Notes under the pieces: model-generated
Databases searched by the model: none
Seen by the model: the letters and a program-made list of their open reading frames with translations, nothing else
What the model was told of the DNA's origin: nothing
Part shown: positions 48,940 to 62,593 of the stretch, piece by piece
How the letters are laid out: each line of letters begins with the position of its first letter
Numbering within the stretch: the stretch's first letter is position 1
Origin: Arabidopsis thaliana
Lineage: Eukaryota; Streptophyta; Magnoliopsida; Brassicales; Brassicaceae
Assembly (NCBI RefSeq): GCF_000001735.4
Contig: NC_003071.7
Coordinates: 7,495,151 to 7,559,150, forward strand
Direction: 5' to 3'
DNA length: 64,000 nt
Position numbers and translations under genes: made by a program

Positions 48940-50552
48940 TTTCTTTGCTTGTGATGATCTTCAGAAATGATACAATGATTGATGACGATGAAGAACAAGT
49001 GTATCTAGAGCCGGGTCGGGTACGGGTCAAAGATCCATATTAGTGATTCCACTACCACACGAATAAATGTTGCATTTTTTGCTTTGGGTTTGGTTTGGAT
49101 TTAGTTAAATAGTAGCCAAGTTCCTATCTTTGTGGTGTTTGTTTCTGCAAAGTTAAGTTTTTTGTTCTATACTAATCAGTCATCTTTGGTCTTCAAATGA
49201 TTTGATACCTTATCTGTGGTCGGCTATATTAGCTCGAGCAGCAATCTGAATTGTAGAAACCATTGAAACTCTGGCAAAACTTGCTGTTTGCTGCCCGTAT
49301 AACCGTATTTGTCGAACATAATATCAATGCCCTCTTGGATTAAGGAGTAACCTGTTTTGGTAAGGAAGCTGGAGATTATAGAAAACATTCATATGCCATA
49401 AAGAAGTTCAATTTTGCAGGAGTTTACAATTGTAATCAGCTACTTATCATAAGTGGTAAAACCACACCTAGGCACCTTGACAAGCAAAGAAGCTCTCCCA
49501 ATTAGAGTGATCCAATACCAACCTAGCCACAACACCTACTGCTTGAATAAAGCCACTGAGGTACAAGTTTGTTTTAGATTTAACTCAAAGAGAGAATGTT
49601 AAAAGTAGAGAAAAACATATGGATATTTCCTTTTCATAGATGCATACCGATGTCGGACACAATTCTGAGTCAAGCAAATCTAACAGGACCAGGAAAAAAA
49701 CTCATCCTTCGGAATAAGATATACAAACCTAGATAAAGAAATTAAGAAACAGCAAGAATATGGAAATAGGTACACTGTACCACAATGTTAGTTCCAGCAG
49801 CAAAGCAATTATTACTATTGTAACATAGTGGATAATGGAACCTAGCTCATCTGTCTGGCTATCTGCTTAAACACTAACAAGCCCACTCATACGGGCACAA
49901 CCTTCTACTTCTTCCCTATGTTCTGAAAAGTGAAACCCCTTAGGTTTGCTACTGGGTGCTGCTTTGCCAAAAGACCAAGCTAACTATAACAGGAGAAGAA
50001 ATTCTAAATGCTAGTATCTCCCTAATCCCTACCCAAAAACATTTGTTTATTGTCTCTCATCAATCACCATAAATCATGATAGATACTAACACCAATAATC
50101 ACTCACTCATGCATCCTAGCATCTTTACCCTGGCCACCTTTCATTCTCTTCATGCCACAAGATGTTTACACATTCAAGCAAAACCACATGAAAAATCCTT
50201 AAGAACAGAAGAAAACGGAAAGATATGTTCCGGTGTTGCCCCTGTATTTCCTACAAACATCTATACTAATCAAACTAAACCCATCATTCACACATACCGT
50301 GATCTAAAAACCTGAATTTCAACATGTCACACAGCAATCAACAAAAGTTTGAATAGAGCAAGAAAGCACCTTGAGGCTTGAAGTGATCAGACAAACTCTC
50401 TTTCCAGAAAACACAATACTTTCTTCATTGAATTAATAATTTACACAAACCAAGCATCATTCCAACAATTCCCATTGCATCCATCATAAACGCAAGAACA
50501 AATCTTTTCCTTTTGTGCCCTAAATTTAGAATCCAGATTCCAATTTCCAACC
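48940..50552. other. Spacer between right DUF89 gene and At2g17350
   Basis: The first 250 bases are the DUF89 promoter, and the motif AATAGTAGCCAA (49108) also occurs beyond the Mutator-like element in the left copy (42017). From 50100 on, the sequence is the At2g17350 3' flank whose duplicate is 45955-46430. Between them there is no trace of CYP51 that I could see, and no gene. Confidence 0.6.
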
Positions 50553-50998
50553 TCATTTCTTAGCCTTAGAGAATCTAAGACACCGATATTTCTCACCACT
50601 CACAGTAATTTCCAGAGCACCATCTTGATTATCCTGATTCGACGCAGTCCCCATAAGAACACTCTTCTCCTTCTCCAGATTCTCTCTCTCCATCTTCAAC
50701 CTCGCTTCCTGTCTAGCGATCTCCGTCTGTCAAAATCAGAACAAAATCAGTATCCCCACACAGATTTCTCCGGATTCTCCAAAAGCCCTAAAAATCAAAA
50801 TTTGAAAAAAAAACGAACCTCACGGCGAGAGAGCTCAGCTTTCCAGGCAGCTTCTCGCTCAGCGACTTCACGCTCACGCTCTTCTATATAACTCTGCATC
50901 TCTCTCTCCTTCATGATCCGATCTTGTATATCAGCGTCAAGTGCTTGCTTAAGCTCCTCCACAAACTTATCCACCACTAATTTAATTCTCAGCGACAT
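50553..50998 (-). CDS. Small coiled-coil protein of unknown function, At2g17350 (2 exons)
   Basis: Minus-strand exons 50819-50998 and 50553-50726, phase 0, give 117 residues. Residues 1-85 are a long charged helix with heptad-like spacing: LVVDKFVEELKQALDADIQD, RIMKEREMQSYIEEREREVA, then EAAWKAELSRRE and ARQEARLKMERENLEKEK. The last 25 residues (ALEITVSGEKYRCLRFSKAK) form a short beta-like tail. I do not recognise a function. It is divergent from RPS4A with 449 bases between the start codons. Confidence 0.8.
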
Positions 50999-51447
50999 CG
51001 TCTTCGAAGCAAATTCTAACTATATACAAAATCTCCTCCTTCCTCACACTAAACGCTGCTACACATAAATACAATCTCCTCCTTCTTCTGGTTTTCCGTC
51101 TTTTACTTACGGCGGCGCTTTACCGACGGCGAGATTCCGATCTTTTCTCGTTGAAGCTTGCGTGAGAACTGAGGAAGAAAGGGACAGAGACATTCACGAC
51201 CTTTTGTTTTTTTTTCCGCTTTCTAATCTTCTTCAGAGTGGGAAAAATAAATAAAAGCGGGCTCTTATTGGGCCTATATTGGGCCTGTACTTAACATAAG
51301 TCACACGTGTGGCAGCGGATTTTTGGATTACACATGTTAAAAACTTAAAATTAGGGCTTTGTGTTTCGCTTCTTCTCAAACCCTAGAAGATATAATTGAG
51401 ACTGGCTTGCTTAGCCGCGGAGAACTCAGAACTCATTCGCTGCAAAC
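50999..51447. promoter_or_regulatory. Bidirectional promoter of At2g17350 and RPS4A
   Basis: 449 bases between divergent start codons. Two TTGGGCCT site II motifs (about 51270 and 51280) and a telo-box AAACCCTAG (about 51379) sit in the order usual for cytosolic ribosomal protein genes, with a pyrimidine tract TTCGCTTCTTCTC before the likely RPS4A start. The At2g17350 side lacks an obvious TATA box. Confidence 0.7.
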
Positions 51448-52988
<1,541 letters not shown>

Positions 52989-54856
52989 TAGTTAATACTA
53001 TGCTCTGTTTTCCAGTTTCAGAACAAACCATGCTTTAGTTTGCAGCTTTTCAATGAGTCACTTTTGTTTTAAAACTTATCTTTTCGGATTGTTATGAGCT
53101 ATATTTTGGACCTTTTGCGCTATTAATATTAAGTTTGAACTCAACCTTGTTTCTTCAGATAGTTATTGAATTGCTTCGTAGTATTTAGGGGCCATTTTGT
53201 TAATGTTAGGGTCTTAGGGAGATCACAACTTCTGCTAAACAACAGTAAGATAAATGTATCACTTAAACATGTGGTAACATTCTGATTGATGTTTCAAATT
53301 TCCGATCTCGATGTCATATTTCGGTGTGGGAGACAAAACAAGGTTTATGGGTTTGCTCTAGAAAGTCTTACATTGATTATGGTGCACAAGCATACGTGTC
53401 TGCTTTAAGAATACTGAAGTCATGTTGATATCGTTATTGTCGCTAGCTTCACGTGGTAGTTGTGGCGAGTGTTATTTTAAAATCGTTAGTAGAAGTTGCT
53501 CAAAGATTCTTCTCCTTGGTGACTTGGTCAAACAAAAAATCCTACAAAATGAGAAGAAGATAACAACAAAAACGACACTGAAGTCAATGTCGAACCAAGT
53601 GCCTCGGAAATGCAACTACAGTCAGGTATATTGATTGAAAACAATGTATCTCTTGTATGAAATCAAACGCCATGCATGAATCTGTTTTAAGCTTGGGGAA
53701 ATTATAAGAGTAAATCAAGAAAAATATTCTAGATGATAGAAGCATAGAACATTGATCATGTAACTTCATGACAACAAGAAATTGTCTTCGAATCTTTTTT
53801 GATGGTTTTTCTACATTCAAGTTAAAAAAAATGTCATTTGATGTGAACCGGTTCGACTTAGCATATGGTTAATTGAAATCCAGCAAAATAAGAAAAGACT
53901 TGAGAATATCTAAAGCCAAAACTGCTGAATTCCAAAAGCCAAAATAGGTGTTAACTTATGGTGGATATAAATATAAATCATAGAGAAAATTTTACGGAGA
54001 TTGAATAATTAATACCCGCAAAAGGATCGGGAAACTGAATAGCAAAAAGACGAGAGAGAATGAGATTTTACTTCTTTATAATTGAAGTTATGCGAATGTT
54101 GTGTATTTTTACAATGAACGGTTTATCGTTCTTTATATAGAGATAAAAAAAAAGATAAAATTTACTGTGTTGGCATAGTAACATTTAAATTTTAAACTAC
54201 ATCACTAAATAATTAGCTTTGAAAGAATATATATTTCTCTTAGTTTTTTTTCTTTTCTTTTTAAGTTATTATTAAGAATGTGGCCAAATTTACCCAAGAG
54301 TTAAAATTTTGTCCCATCCTTTATATTTTAAGGAAAAAATTAATAGTTTTAGAGATTGATTTTTACCATTTCAATTTGGGGGAAAAAAATAACAATCTAA
54401 AAGCATTGAAGGTTTGAATTTTTGATTCAAAAAGACCCAAAATAAACGCCTCATCTTTAGGTTAATTTTCAGAATAACTATTAAAAAGTGAATAATTCTT
54501 CACTGATCCATGTTGGACTAGTAAGTAGTAACAATCAAATCCATAACATTAAATGTGTTGAAAAAAAGAATCAAAAGTAACAAAAACCATAACCCTAAAT
54601 AATCATCCCAAAAGTGGAAATAATAAAAGAAGCAGTTAGATTGTGACGGAGGAGACAAAATCATCATCTCTGTTCTTCTTCTTCTCCTCTCTCACATACG
54701 ATGATGACCCAACAACCTTGACGTTGATTTCGATGTCACACACAACACTATAAATAACACTCTTCACCTATTTTTGTCATCTCACACTTTGGACTTTGGA
54801 GCCCAAAATAATCTCATAACCATTAAAAACAAATCTCCTCCTTCTCTCCGGCGTCA
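52989..54856. other. Intergenic, RPS4A 3' end to HMGR2 promoter
   Basis: AT-rich, no gene. A segment at about 54040-54200 has LTR-like features (ACTTCTTTATAATTGAAG, then TTTATATAGAGA) and resembles 57350-57500 on the other side of HMGR2. A CT-rich stretch TTCTTCTTCTTCTCCTCTCTC-like (near 54672) and a TATA-like ACTATAAATAACA (about 54746) precede the HMGR2 leader. Confidence 0.4.
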
Positions 54857-56831
54857 ATGGAGGATCTCCGTCGTAGATTTCCGACTAAAAAGAACGGAGA
54901 AGAAATCTCTAATGTCGCCGTCGATCCTCCTCTTCGTAAAGCCTCTGACGCGCTTCCTCTTCCGTTATACCTAACCAACACTTTTTTCCTCTCGCTCTTC
55001 TTCGCTACTGTTTATTTTCTTCTTAGCCGATGGCGTGAGAAGATCCGTAACTCGACGCCTCTTCACGTCGTTGACTTATCTGAGATCTGTGCTCTAATCG
55101 GTTTCGTTGCTTCGTTTATCTACCTCCTTGGTTTCTGTGGTATTGATCTCATTTTCCGATCTTCTTCCGATGATGATGTTTGGGTTAACGATGGGATGAT
55201 TCCATGTAATCAATCCCTAGATTGTCGTGAGGTTCTTCCGATTAAACCTAATTCCGTCGATCCTCCTCGGGAATCGGAGCTTGATTCGGTGGAAGATGAA
55301 GAAATCGTTAAATTAGTGATCGACGGAACCATCCCTTCGTACTCATTGGAGACGAAACTCGGAGATTGTAAAAGAGCAGCAGCGATTAGAAGAGAAGCGG
55401 TTCAGAGGATAACCGGTAAATCCTTAACCGGTCTTCCATTGGAAGGTTTCGATTACAATTCAATTTTGGGGCAATGCTGTGAGATGCCAGTTGGGTATGT
55501 TCAGATCCCAGTGGGGATTGCAGGACCTTTGTTGCTTGATGGGGTTGAGTATTCAGTGCCAATGGCTACAACAGAAGGTTGTTTGGTTGCTAGTACCAAT
55601 AGAGGTTTTAAAGCTATACACTTGTCTGGTGGTGCTTTTAGTGTTCTTGTGAAAGATGCCATGACTAGAGCTCCAGTTGTTAGATTCCCTTCTGCAAGAA
55701 GAGCTGCTCTTGTCATGTTTTATCTTCAAGATCCTTCTAATTTCGAGAGATTGTCTCTCATTTTCAACAAGTGAGTTTTGAAAGTTTCTCCTTTTACTTA
55801 GTGATTTGAGTGTTGTTGCTGACTTGTTTGTTGTTCTATATGTTATAGATCGAGTAGATTTGCTAGGCTTCAGAGTATTACATGCACGATTGCTGGGAGG
55901 AATCTGTATCCGAGGTTTGCGTGTAGTACTGGTGATGCTATGGGGATGAACATGGTCTCAAAAGGTGTTCAGAATGTCTTGGACTTTGTAAAGAGCGAGT
56001 TTCCTGACATGGATGTTATTGGCATCTCTGGTAAACTCTTCTTTCCCTCTTTGGTGTTGTCTCGATTTTCGAAATAAAGTTGAACTCTTTTTGATTAATT
56101 TGGTGTTATGGTGTTCAGGGAACTACTGTTCGGACAAGAAGGCTTCGGCTGTAAACTGGATCGAAGGACGTGGTAAGCATGTTGTATGTGAAGCTTTTAT
56201 TAAGGCTGAGATTGTGGAGAAAGTGTTGAAGACTAGCGTTGAGGCTCTTGTAGAGCTTAACACGCTCAAGAATCTTGTTGGTTCAGCCATGGCGGGTTCT
56301 CTTGGTGGGTTCAATGCTCATTCAAGCAATATTGTCAGCGCTGTGTTCATCGCCACTGGCCAAGACCCAGCTCAAAACGTGGAGAGCTCACACTGTATGA
56401 CCATGATTCTTCCCGATGGTGACGACCTTCACATCTCTGTTTCAATGCCTTGCATTGAGGTATAATGCATGTTCTATCTTGAAATTAAACCCATTATTGC
56501 AGAGAACACAAAGCCGTTAGTTTTTTGAATTATTGTTGGATCCAACTCATGAATGTTTTGTTTATTGATGTGACTCCAGGTTGGTACTGTTGGAGGTGGG
56601 ACACAACTTGCATCACAAGCAGCTTGTTTGAATCTACTCGGTGTGAAAGGATCAAACAACGAGAAACCTGGCTCGAACGCACAGCAATTGGCAAGAATAG
56701 TGGCTGGTTCGGTTCTTGCAGGAGAGCTTTCACTAATGTCTGCTATTGCAGCTGGACAGCTTGTGAAGAGTCACATGAAATACAACAGATCCAGCAGAGA
56801 CATTGGCCCTTCGTCTCAAGTCAACAGGTGA
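54857..56831 (+). CDS. HMGR2: 3-hydroxy-3-methylglutaryl-CoA reductase 2 (4 exons), EC 1.1.1.34
   Basis: Exons 54857-55770, 55849-56030, 56119-56459 and 56580-56831 give 562 residues. It reduces HMG-CoA to mevalonate with NADPH, the committed step of cytosolic isoprenoid synthesis, on the endoplasmic reticulum. Two membrane segments near residues 42-63 and 80-101 bracket a short lumenal loop. The catalytic part from about 150 has [35 protein letters not shown] with the catalytic Glu, the Lys/Asp motifs [12 protein letters not shown] and [13 protein letters not shown], and the C-terminal His in [11 protein letters not shown]. The C-terminal phosphorylation motif KYNRSSRD for SnRK1-type kinases is intact. 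HMGR2 (At2g17370) is the minor paralogue, lacking the long HMGR1 N-terminal extension. An RRRF di-arginine-like start fits ER retention. Confidence 0.97.
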
Positions 56832-57971
56832 TGTTTGGAGCACGATGAGACGGATAATAATAAAACAACAAAAACCCATAATTAGATTTGATGTAATTCT
56901 AACTTCATTTGATTTCTTCTTCATCGATCTCTTTTCTTTTCTATCTATTTTGTACTAAGTCTCCAAATTTTCTTAATTTATGTAAAGTCTTTTGTCCTTC
57001 CATCTTTATGGCTTATATTAATATCATAGCTTAGCATCAAAATGTGTAATTAAATTGCGGTTTAAGCTTTAAAGCCATGATTTTTTTTTCTAACATTGAA
57101 TAGATTATTGTGGCAGTGTTTGCTTTGTGATGATTATGTACGTGACAGAGTTAGGTACTACTAATAAATGTAGAAATGTAGTTGTGAATATTGCAGACGA
57201 TGGAGGAGTGATATGGTAGTTTGACAAATGAAGCATTTGAGGCAATGAAGTCTCTCCTCATGGCATGTGTGTGTATGGGTCTTTGATGATATCTTAGAAA
57301 GTAAGCAGTAGAGACTGTGCAGAGAGCTAAACCAACAATCATTATTGATTTTAAACCAAAGAGAGTAAGAGTTTTATTATTATTGATTTCTGATTACTTC
57401 TCTTACAATTGAAGTAATGAATTTTATGTTACGACAAATTTGATCATTTATATAGACGTAAAAATGTAAATTATTATGCATGCATAGTGACGCTGAGGCT
57501 CATACAAGTTATAATTTACTCTCAATATTTTCAGGTTGCACATCAATTGTTGATATTTTGTTTCCTCCTTTGTTCTAACTTTTACAACAATAATATCTCA
57601 TTTTGAAAAATTGCCTAAACCTTTTAATAAAAAGTTGTGATTTTGTTGCAATTTTTAATCTGTAAAAATGCAATCCGATTAAGTCGGACCGTCAGATCAG
57701 TCCTCATCTTGTTTGTTTAACGGTCCAGATTTAAAACACTACCCCAGTAAATACAAAACCAACTGAAGAAAAATAAATAAAAAGTAAATTTTTAAAGAGT
57801 CCGACCCGGGTCCCTCAAAAAAAAAAAACTCCGACCCGGGACAAGATCCGTATCCAACAAACTTATATGTGTATCGGACACAGAAGAATACTTTCCACGA
57901 TCATCAGCTTCTGGAGATCTCTTCTGGGAATCGAGCTTCACTGTTAAAGATTTTCCTTCAATCGGCTAAAA
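56832..57971. other. Intergenic, HMGR2 3' end to AP-1 sigma leader
   Basis: HMGR2 polyadenylation region to about 57000, then an LTR-like segment near 57350-57500 (GATTACTTCTCTTACAATTG, then TTTATATAGAC). TCCGACCCGGG occurs twice (about 57799 and 57829) around an A run, 150 bases before the AP-1 start codon. No gene. Confidence 0.45.
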
Positions 57972-59737
57972 ATGGTAACAATCGCCACTCCCTTTGCTTT
58001 TGGGCTTCTCTGTTATCTGTTCGAATTTTGGATCTGCCTTCGATCTTGTACTATTGCATCGAGTATCTACGATTTGATTTGATGATGAAATTGAATCTAA
58101 TCCTCCGGTATCCGTAGATTTCTGCTTGGATCTGTCCGGTTCTTTTCTCGCTTACGAATTGATCGATTATTTAGGAAGTGAAAGGATTAGTTTGTTTCGT
58201 GAAGCTTGAAATTGTTATGTTTCTGTTGCCCATTCGAATCTCTTGTGAGTTATTAAATCCAATTCATTGTTTTTGAACCACTATTGCTCTTGAAGTAATT
58301 AAGCTTCTTGGATTCAAATGTAATAGGGTCTAAGCTAGTTCATGTACCTCACATCTCTTTATTTGCCTCTGTTTCTGAATTGGCAAAATAAGCTCGTTGA
58401 TCTCTCCATCTTTCCATATCTTTAAATGGTTTAAAAACTTTTCTTGAGATGCTTGTGGCTTGCGTTTAGGTGTATGATGGTAAATGATTCTCAAGTTCTG
58501 GTACTTGATCTCTCACAATTCCCTCTTTTGCTTGCCTTATGCAATTATGTGCATTTCAAATCTTTATGAGTTGCCAGAAATCGTGATATATACTACTGGT
58601 TTTGTCTGGTCTTGTTTTAATTCTCTTTATCTCGATGCTGTCTTTGTGATTCTAGAATTTTCTCATGCTTGATATGGGTGAGGAGACGTCAAAAACTAAT
58701 TAATGTGTTATGTATTGCCATTCACAATGATAGAATAATGCTTTCTTGAAAAGAAAAAAAAAAACTTCTAAGGTGGCTGTTTTGGGTTATGTTTGTATTT
58801 TCAGATACATTTCGTGTTACTAGTCAGTCGACAAGGGAAAGTAAGGCTCACCAAGTGGTATTCGCCGTATACGCAGAAGGAAAGATCTAAGGTATGTACA
58901 GCTTAAGTGTTATTGAGTTAATGCCGCATTATGCTTTGCATGCCTATTTAATCTTACATTTGGAAAAATGATCTGGACAGGTCATACGTGAACTCAGTGG
59001 AGTGATTCTGAACCGAGGTCCCAAGCTCTGCAATTTTATTGAATGGAGAGGATACAAGGTTGTCTACAAAAGGTAATAGACATATTTTATATAAGTAGCA
59101 TGTATTTGCTACTTTAAAAACAATGGTTATAAACATGATGGTTTTGTAATTTTGCAGATATGCAAGCTTGTACTTCTGCATGTGCATTGATGAGGCGGAT
59201 AACGAGTTAGAGGTACTGGAGATAATTCATCACTACGTCGAGATTCTTGACCGCTACTTTGGCAGTGTGAGTAAACGCTTATCCAAAATATACTCCTACC
59301 ACTCTATCATAACCTTACAAAACATCTAGATTTTGATTAAGAGCTGTTTATTCTATGATCTTCAGGTGTGTGAACTCGATTTGATTTTTAACTTCCACAA
59401 GGTATACATACTCAACTCTATCAATGATTCTCTACTCTCTGTATTTTACTTCAATATGACAATTTTCGAATCTGGTTGTTTTGTTCTAGGCGTATTATAT
59501 ACTCGATGAGCTGTTGATCGCCGGAGAACTTCAAGAGTCAAGCAAGAAAACAGTTGCAAGGATAATATCAGCCCAGGTATGGTTTCTTAATCCTAATGCC
59601 CACTGAGACAAAAACGATTAGTCCGTAAGGGTTGTGTAAATGATGTTGTGTTATAATATTTGAAGGATCAATTGGTGGAAGTTGCGAAAGAGGAGGCGAG
59701 TTCCATAAGTAATATAATTGCTCAGGCTACCAAGTAG
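57972..59737 (+). CDS. AP19: AP-1 clathrin adaptor sigma subunit, AP19 (7 exons)
   Basis: Exons 57972-57974 (only ATG), 58805-58891, 58981-59072, 59158-59266, 59366-59401, 59490-59576 and 59666-59737, giving 161 residues, the usual size. After the single-codon exon an 830-base intron follows. [20 protein letters not shown] is the invariant sigma start, with [58 protein letters not shown] and [20 protein letters not shown]. It is the small subunit of the trans-Golgi/early endosome AP-1 complex; with gamma it binds dileucine sorting signals. At2g17380 from memory. Complete. Confidence 0.96.
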
Positions 59738-60719
59738 TCCTTTTCTGAACTTTTCTTATGCAGCTGAAACAATCGTAAATGAGTTAATATTTTCCTTAAA
59801 CTCTGAGATATTCTCTTCTGAATCACACTTTTGTTTGTCATGTCATGTGATTGTTTGATTGATTAGAAGAAAGAAGCATTCATCGTTTTGGGTTTAAAAG
59901 TAGTGATTGATCTGCGAAATCATAAATGGTATACTATTTTTTCACATATGTTACGTTTTAAAACGTGGAATGCTGAAATTTCATCAAGTTCATCATCTCG
60001 AAATTATAATTTGTCCGATTGATTGAATAGAATTGGTTTTTGAGCCTGAGGACTGATGCACCAAACAACATGCCAGTGTCTCGTTCTTTCTTCTTCAACG
60101 TGCCTAATTTTGTAATTCGGGCGACCTAACCTCATTTTGTGTAACCGTGATCCGCCATGAGAGGAGGTATCCGCTCGAAGAGTTATCCTTTCTCCTCACA
60201 AAAGCAACGCCAATGTCCCTTTTCTCACTTTGCCCTGTTTGCTCCTTAGTACTTGTTTCACCAAAATAATCTATAGGATTTCAAATACATGAAGAATGTT
60301 TGATGGTAACACCAAAAATAGTGGAGAAGAAACAGACACTTATGGGCTTGGGCTCAAGGACTCGAAACTTGTATACCCAAACTTAAACGTGACTGCGTCT
60401 TGTTCTTACCAATCCAATAATTTATAGTAATGATAATAATTCATCTTTCCATATATAATTTTTTTTAATTATTGAAATTAAAAATGAGGGAAAGAATATC
60501 CGTTTTCTTTGCCACAAAAACATTTTCATTTGGGGGTTTTCATAATTTTTGGTTCTTCAGCTCCTCAAGCTTCGATAGGTATCGATCGTCTTCACCATAC
60601 TTTTGGATTTTTTCTGATCACGTTTCAATTCCAATCTGAGAGATCTTCCTTGATTCGATTTCTGAATATATCTCTGTAATTTTTTTTCTGGTTTTTTCTA
60701 GGGTTTTAGTAATTTTCCG
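59738..60719. other. Intergenic, AP-1 sigma 3' end to AKR2B leader
   Basis: The 3' untranslated region of AP-1 sigma, a mixed-composition stretch at 60050-60250 without a frame, and the AKR2B promoter and leader. No repeats or RNA genes were recognised. Confidence 0.4.
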
Positions 60720-62593
60720 ATGGCTTCAAGCTCAGAGAAAACACCTCTTATTCCTTCAGGTATATATGTTAATCTCGATTTTAGTTTTAGAATCGATTTG
60801 GTTGTTGTTTCTTCGAGTAATATAGAGAAATTGTTTTCAACAGATGAGAAAAACGATACCAAGGAAGAGAGTAAGAGTACTACTAAACCAGAATCAGGCT
60901 CAGGAGCTCCACCTTCACCTTCACCGACTGATCCTGGGCTTGATTTCAATGCTTTTGATTTCTCCGGCATGGCTGGGATCCTCAATGTAAGTTCTCTTTT
61001 GTGGGTGTATGATCATTGAATAGTCAAAGGTTGGATTTTTTCTTGTGTTTGATTGGTTTGTTTATTCAGGATCCAAGTATCAAGGAATTGGCTGAGCAAA
61101 TAGCTAAAGATCCTTCATTTAACCAGTTAGCTGAGCAGCTTCAGAGATCTGTGCCAACCGGATCTCATGAAGGAGGTCTACCTAACTTTGATCCACAACA
61201 GTATATGCAGACAATGCAGCAGGTTATGGAGAATCCTGAGTTTAGAACAATGGCTGAGCGTCTTGGTAACGCTTTGGTGCAGGTACCTTTAATACAAGCT
61301 CTTTCGGATCTTCTTGTTATTATTAGTTAGTCAATACTTGAGGTGTGATCATGACATTGAATCTCTGTTTGGTGTTTAGGATCCACAAATGTCTCCCTTT
61401 TTGGAGGCTCTTGGTAACCCTGCAGCATCAGAGCAGTTTGCAGAGCGTATGGCGCAAATGAAAGAAGATCCTGAATTGAAACCTATACTAGCTGAGATTG
61501 ATGCTGGTGGTCCTTCTGCTATGATGAAGTAAGCATGCCATTATTTGCTATAAATTATTAGGTTTACTTGTGTTCATGGCTAATAGTTGATTACTGGTGT
61601 TAGGTACTGGAATGATAAAGATGTGTTGGCAAAGCTGGGTGAAGCAATGGGTATAGCTGTTGGAGCAGACCAGACTGTTGCAGCTGAACCTGAAGAGGCC
61701 GAAGAAGGGGAAGAGGAAGAGTCTATTGTTCACCAGACCGCTAGTCTTGGTGATGTCGAGGTAAACTGATTCATACACTGTTAGTCTCTCGTGTTTCTGA
61801 CGGTCTATATTTTATACTTAAGTCGGAATCATTGATCGAGGTTAGCTCATAAACTCTCTGTGCATTGATTTCCTGAACCAACCAGGGTTTGAAAGCTGCC
61901 TTGGCATCTGGTGGGAACAAAGATGAAGAAGACTCTGAAGGAAGGACTGCTTTGCATTTTGCATGTGGATACGGCGAGGTATGTCAACGTCTCAACAAGC
62001 CTTAACAAAAAAAACTGTCGAAATGTCACTATCACAGAATCATGGAAGGCAGTATATACTACCAATATTTACTAGCATCATGCACTTGATGGATAAGCAG
62101 CTTCGGTTTCACTTAGTAGATTATTACACAATTATCTGTAGCATTCTTTACAAAGGAAATTGACAGTTGCCATTATTACATCTGCAATTAGAAGTTGTTA
62201 TAAAAGCTTAATCCGAAGTTTGAACCCAGCTGACCTAGGTTGAGTTTGTATGTAGGTGAGATGTGCTCAGGTTCTTCTGGATGCTGGAGCAAATGCAAAT
62301 GCGATTGACAAAAACAAGAACACACCATTGCACTATGCTGCTGGTTATGGAAGGAAAGAGTGTGTAAGCCTCCTCCTAGAGAATGGTGCTGCAGTGTAAG
62401 TTTGCAACAACAAGAACACAAATTCGATTTCCAAACAACTTAGTAATGGTTATATAAGACTCTTTTAAGTGTCGTTTCATTTTCTGTTTGCAGAACTCAG
62501 CAAAACATGGACAATAAAAATCCCATTGATGTGGCCAGGCTAAACAATCAGCTAGATGTGGTGAAACTACTTGAGAAGGACGCTTTCCTCTGA
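60720..62593 (+). CDS. AKR2B: Ankyrin-repeat chaperone AKR2B for chloroplast outer-envelope proteins (8 exons)
   Basis: Exons 60720-60759, 60844-60986, 61070-61282, 61380-61528, 61604-61760, 61886-61978, 62256-62395 and 62494-62593 give 344 residues. The N-terminal third is acidic and Ser/Pro-rich (PEST-like). The middle has two Sti1-type helical segments ([60 protein letters not shown]) that bind clients. The C-terminus is four ankyrin repeats: [27 protein letters not shown] in the first, [20 protein letters not shown] in the third. It is a cytosolic chaperone that binds signal-anchored outer-envelope proteins and membrane lipids of chloroplasts, with the paralogue AKR2A. The last exon ends KLLEKDAFL, an AKR2 signature. 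Confidence 0.96.
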
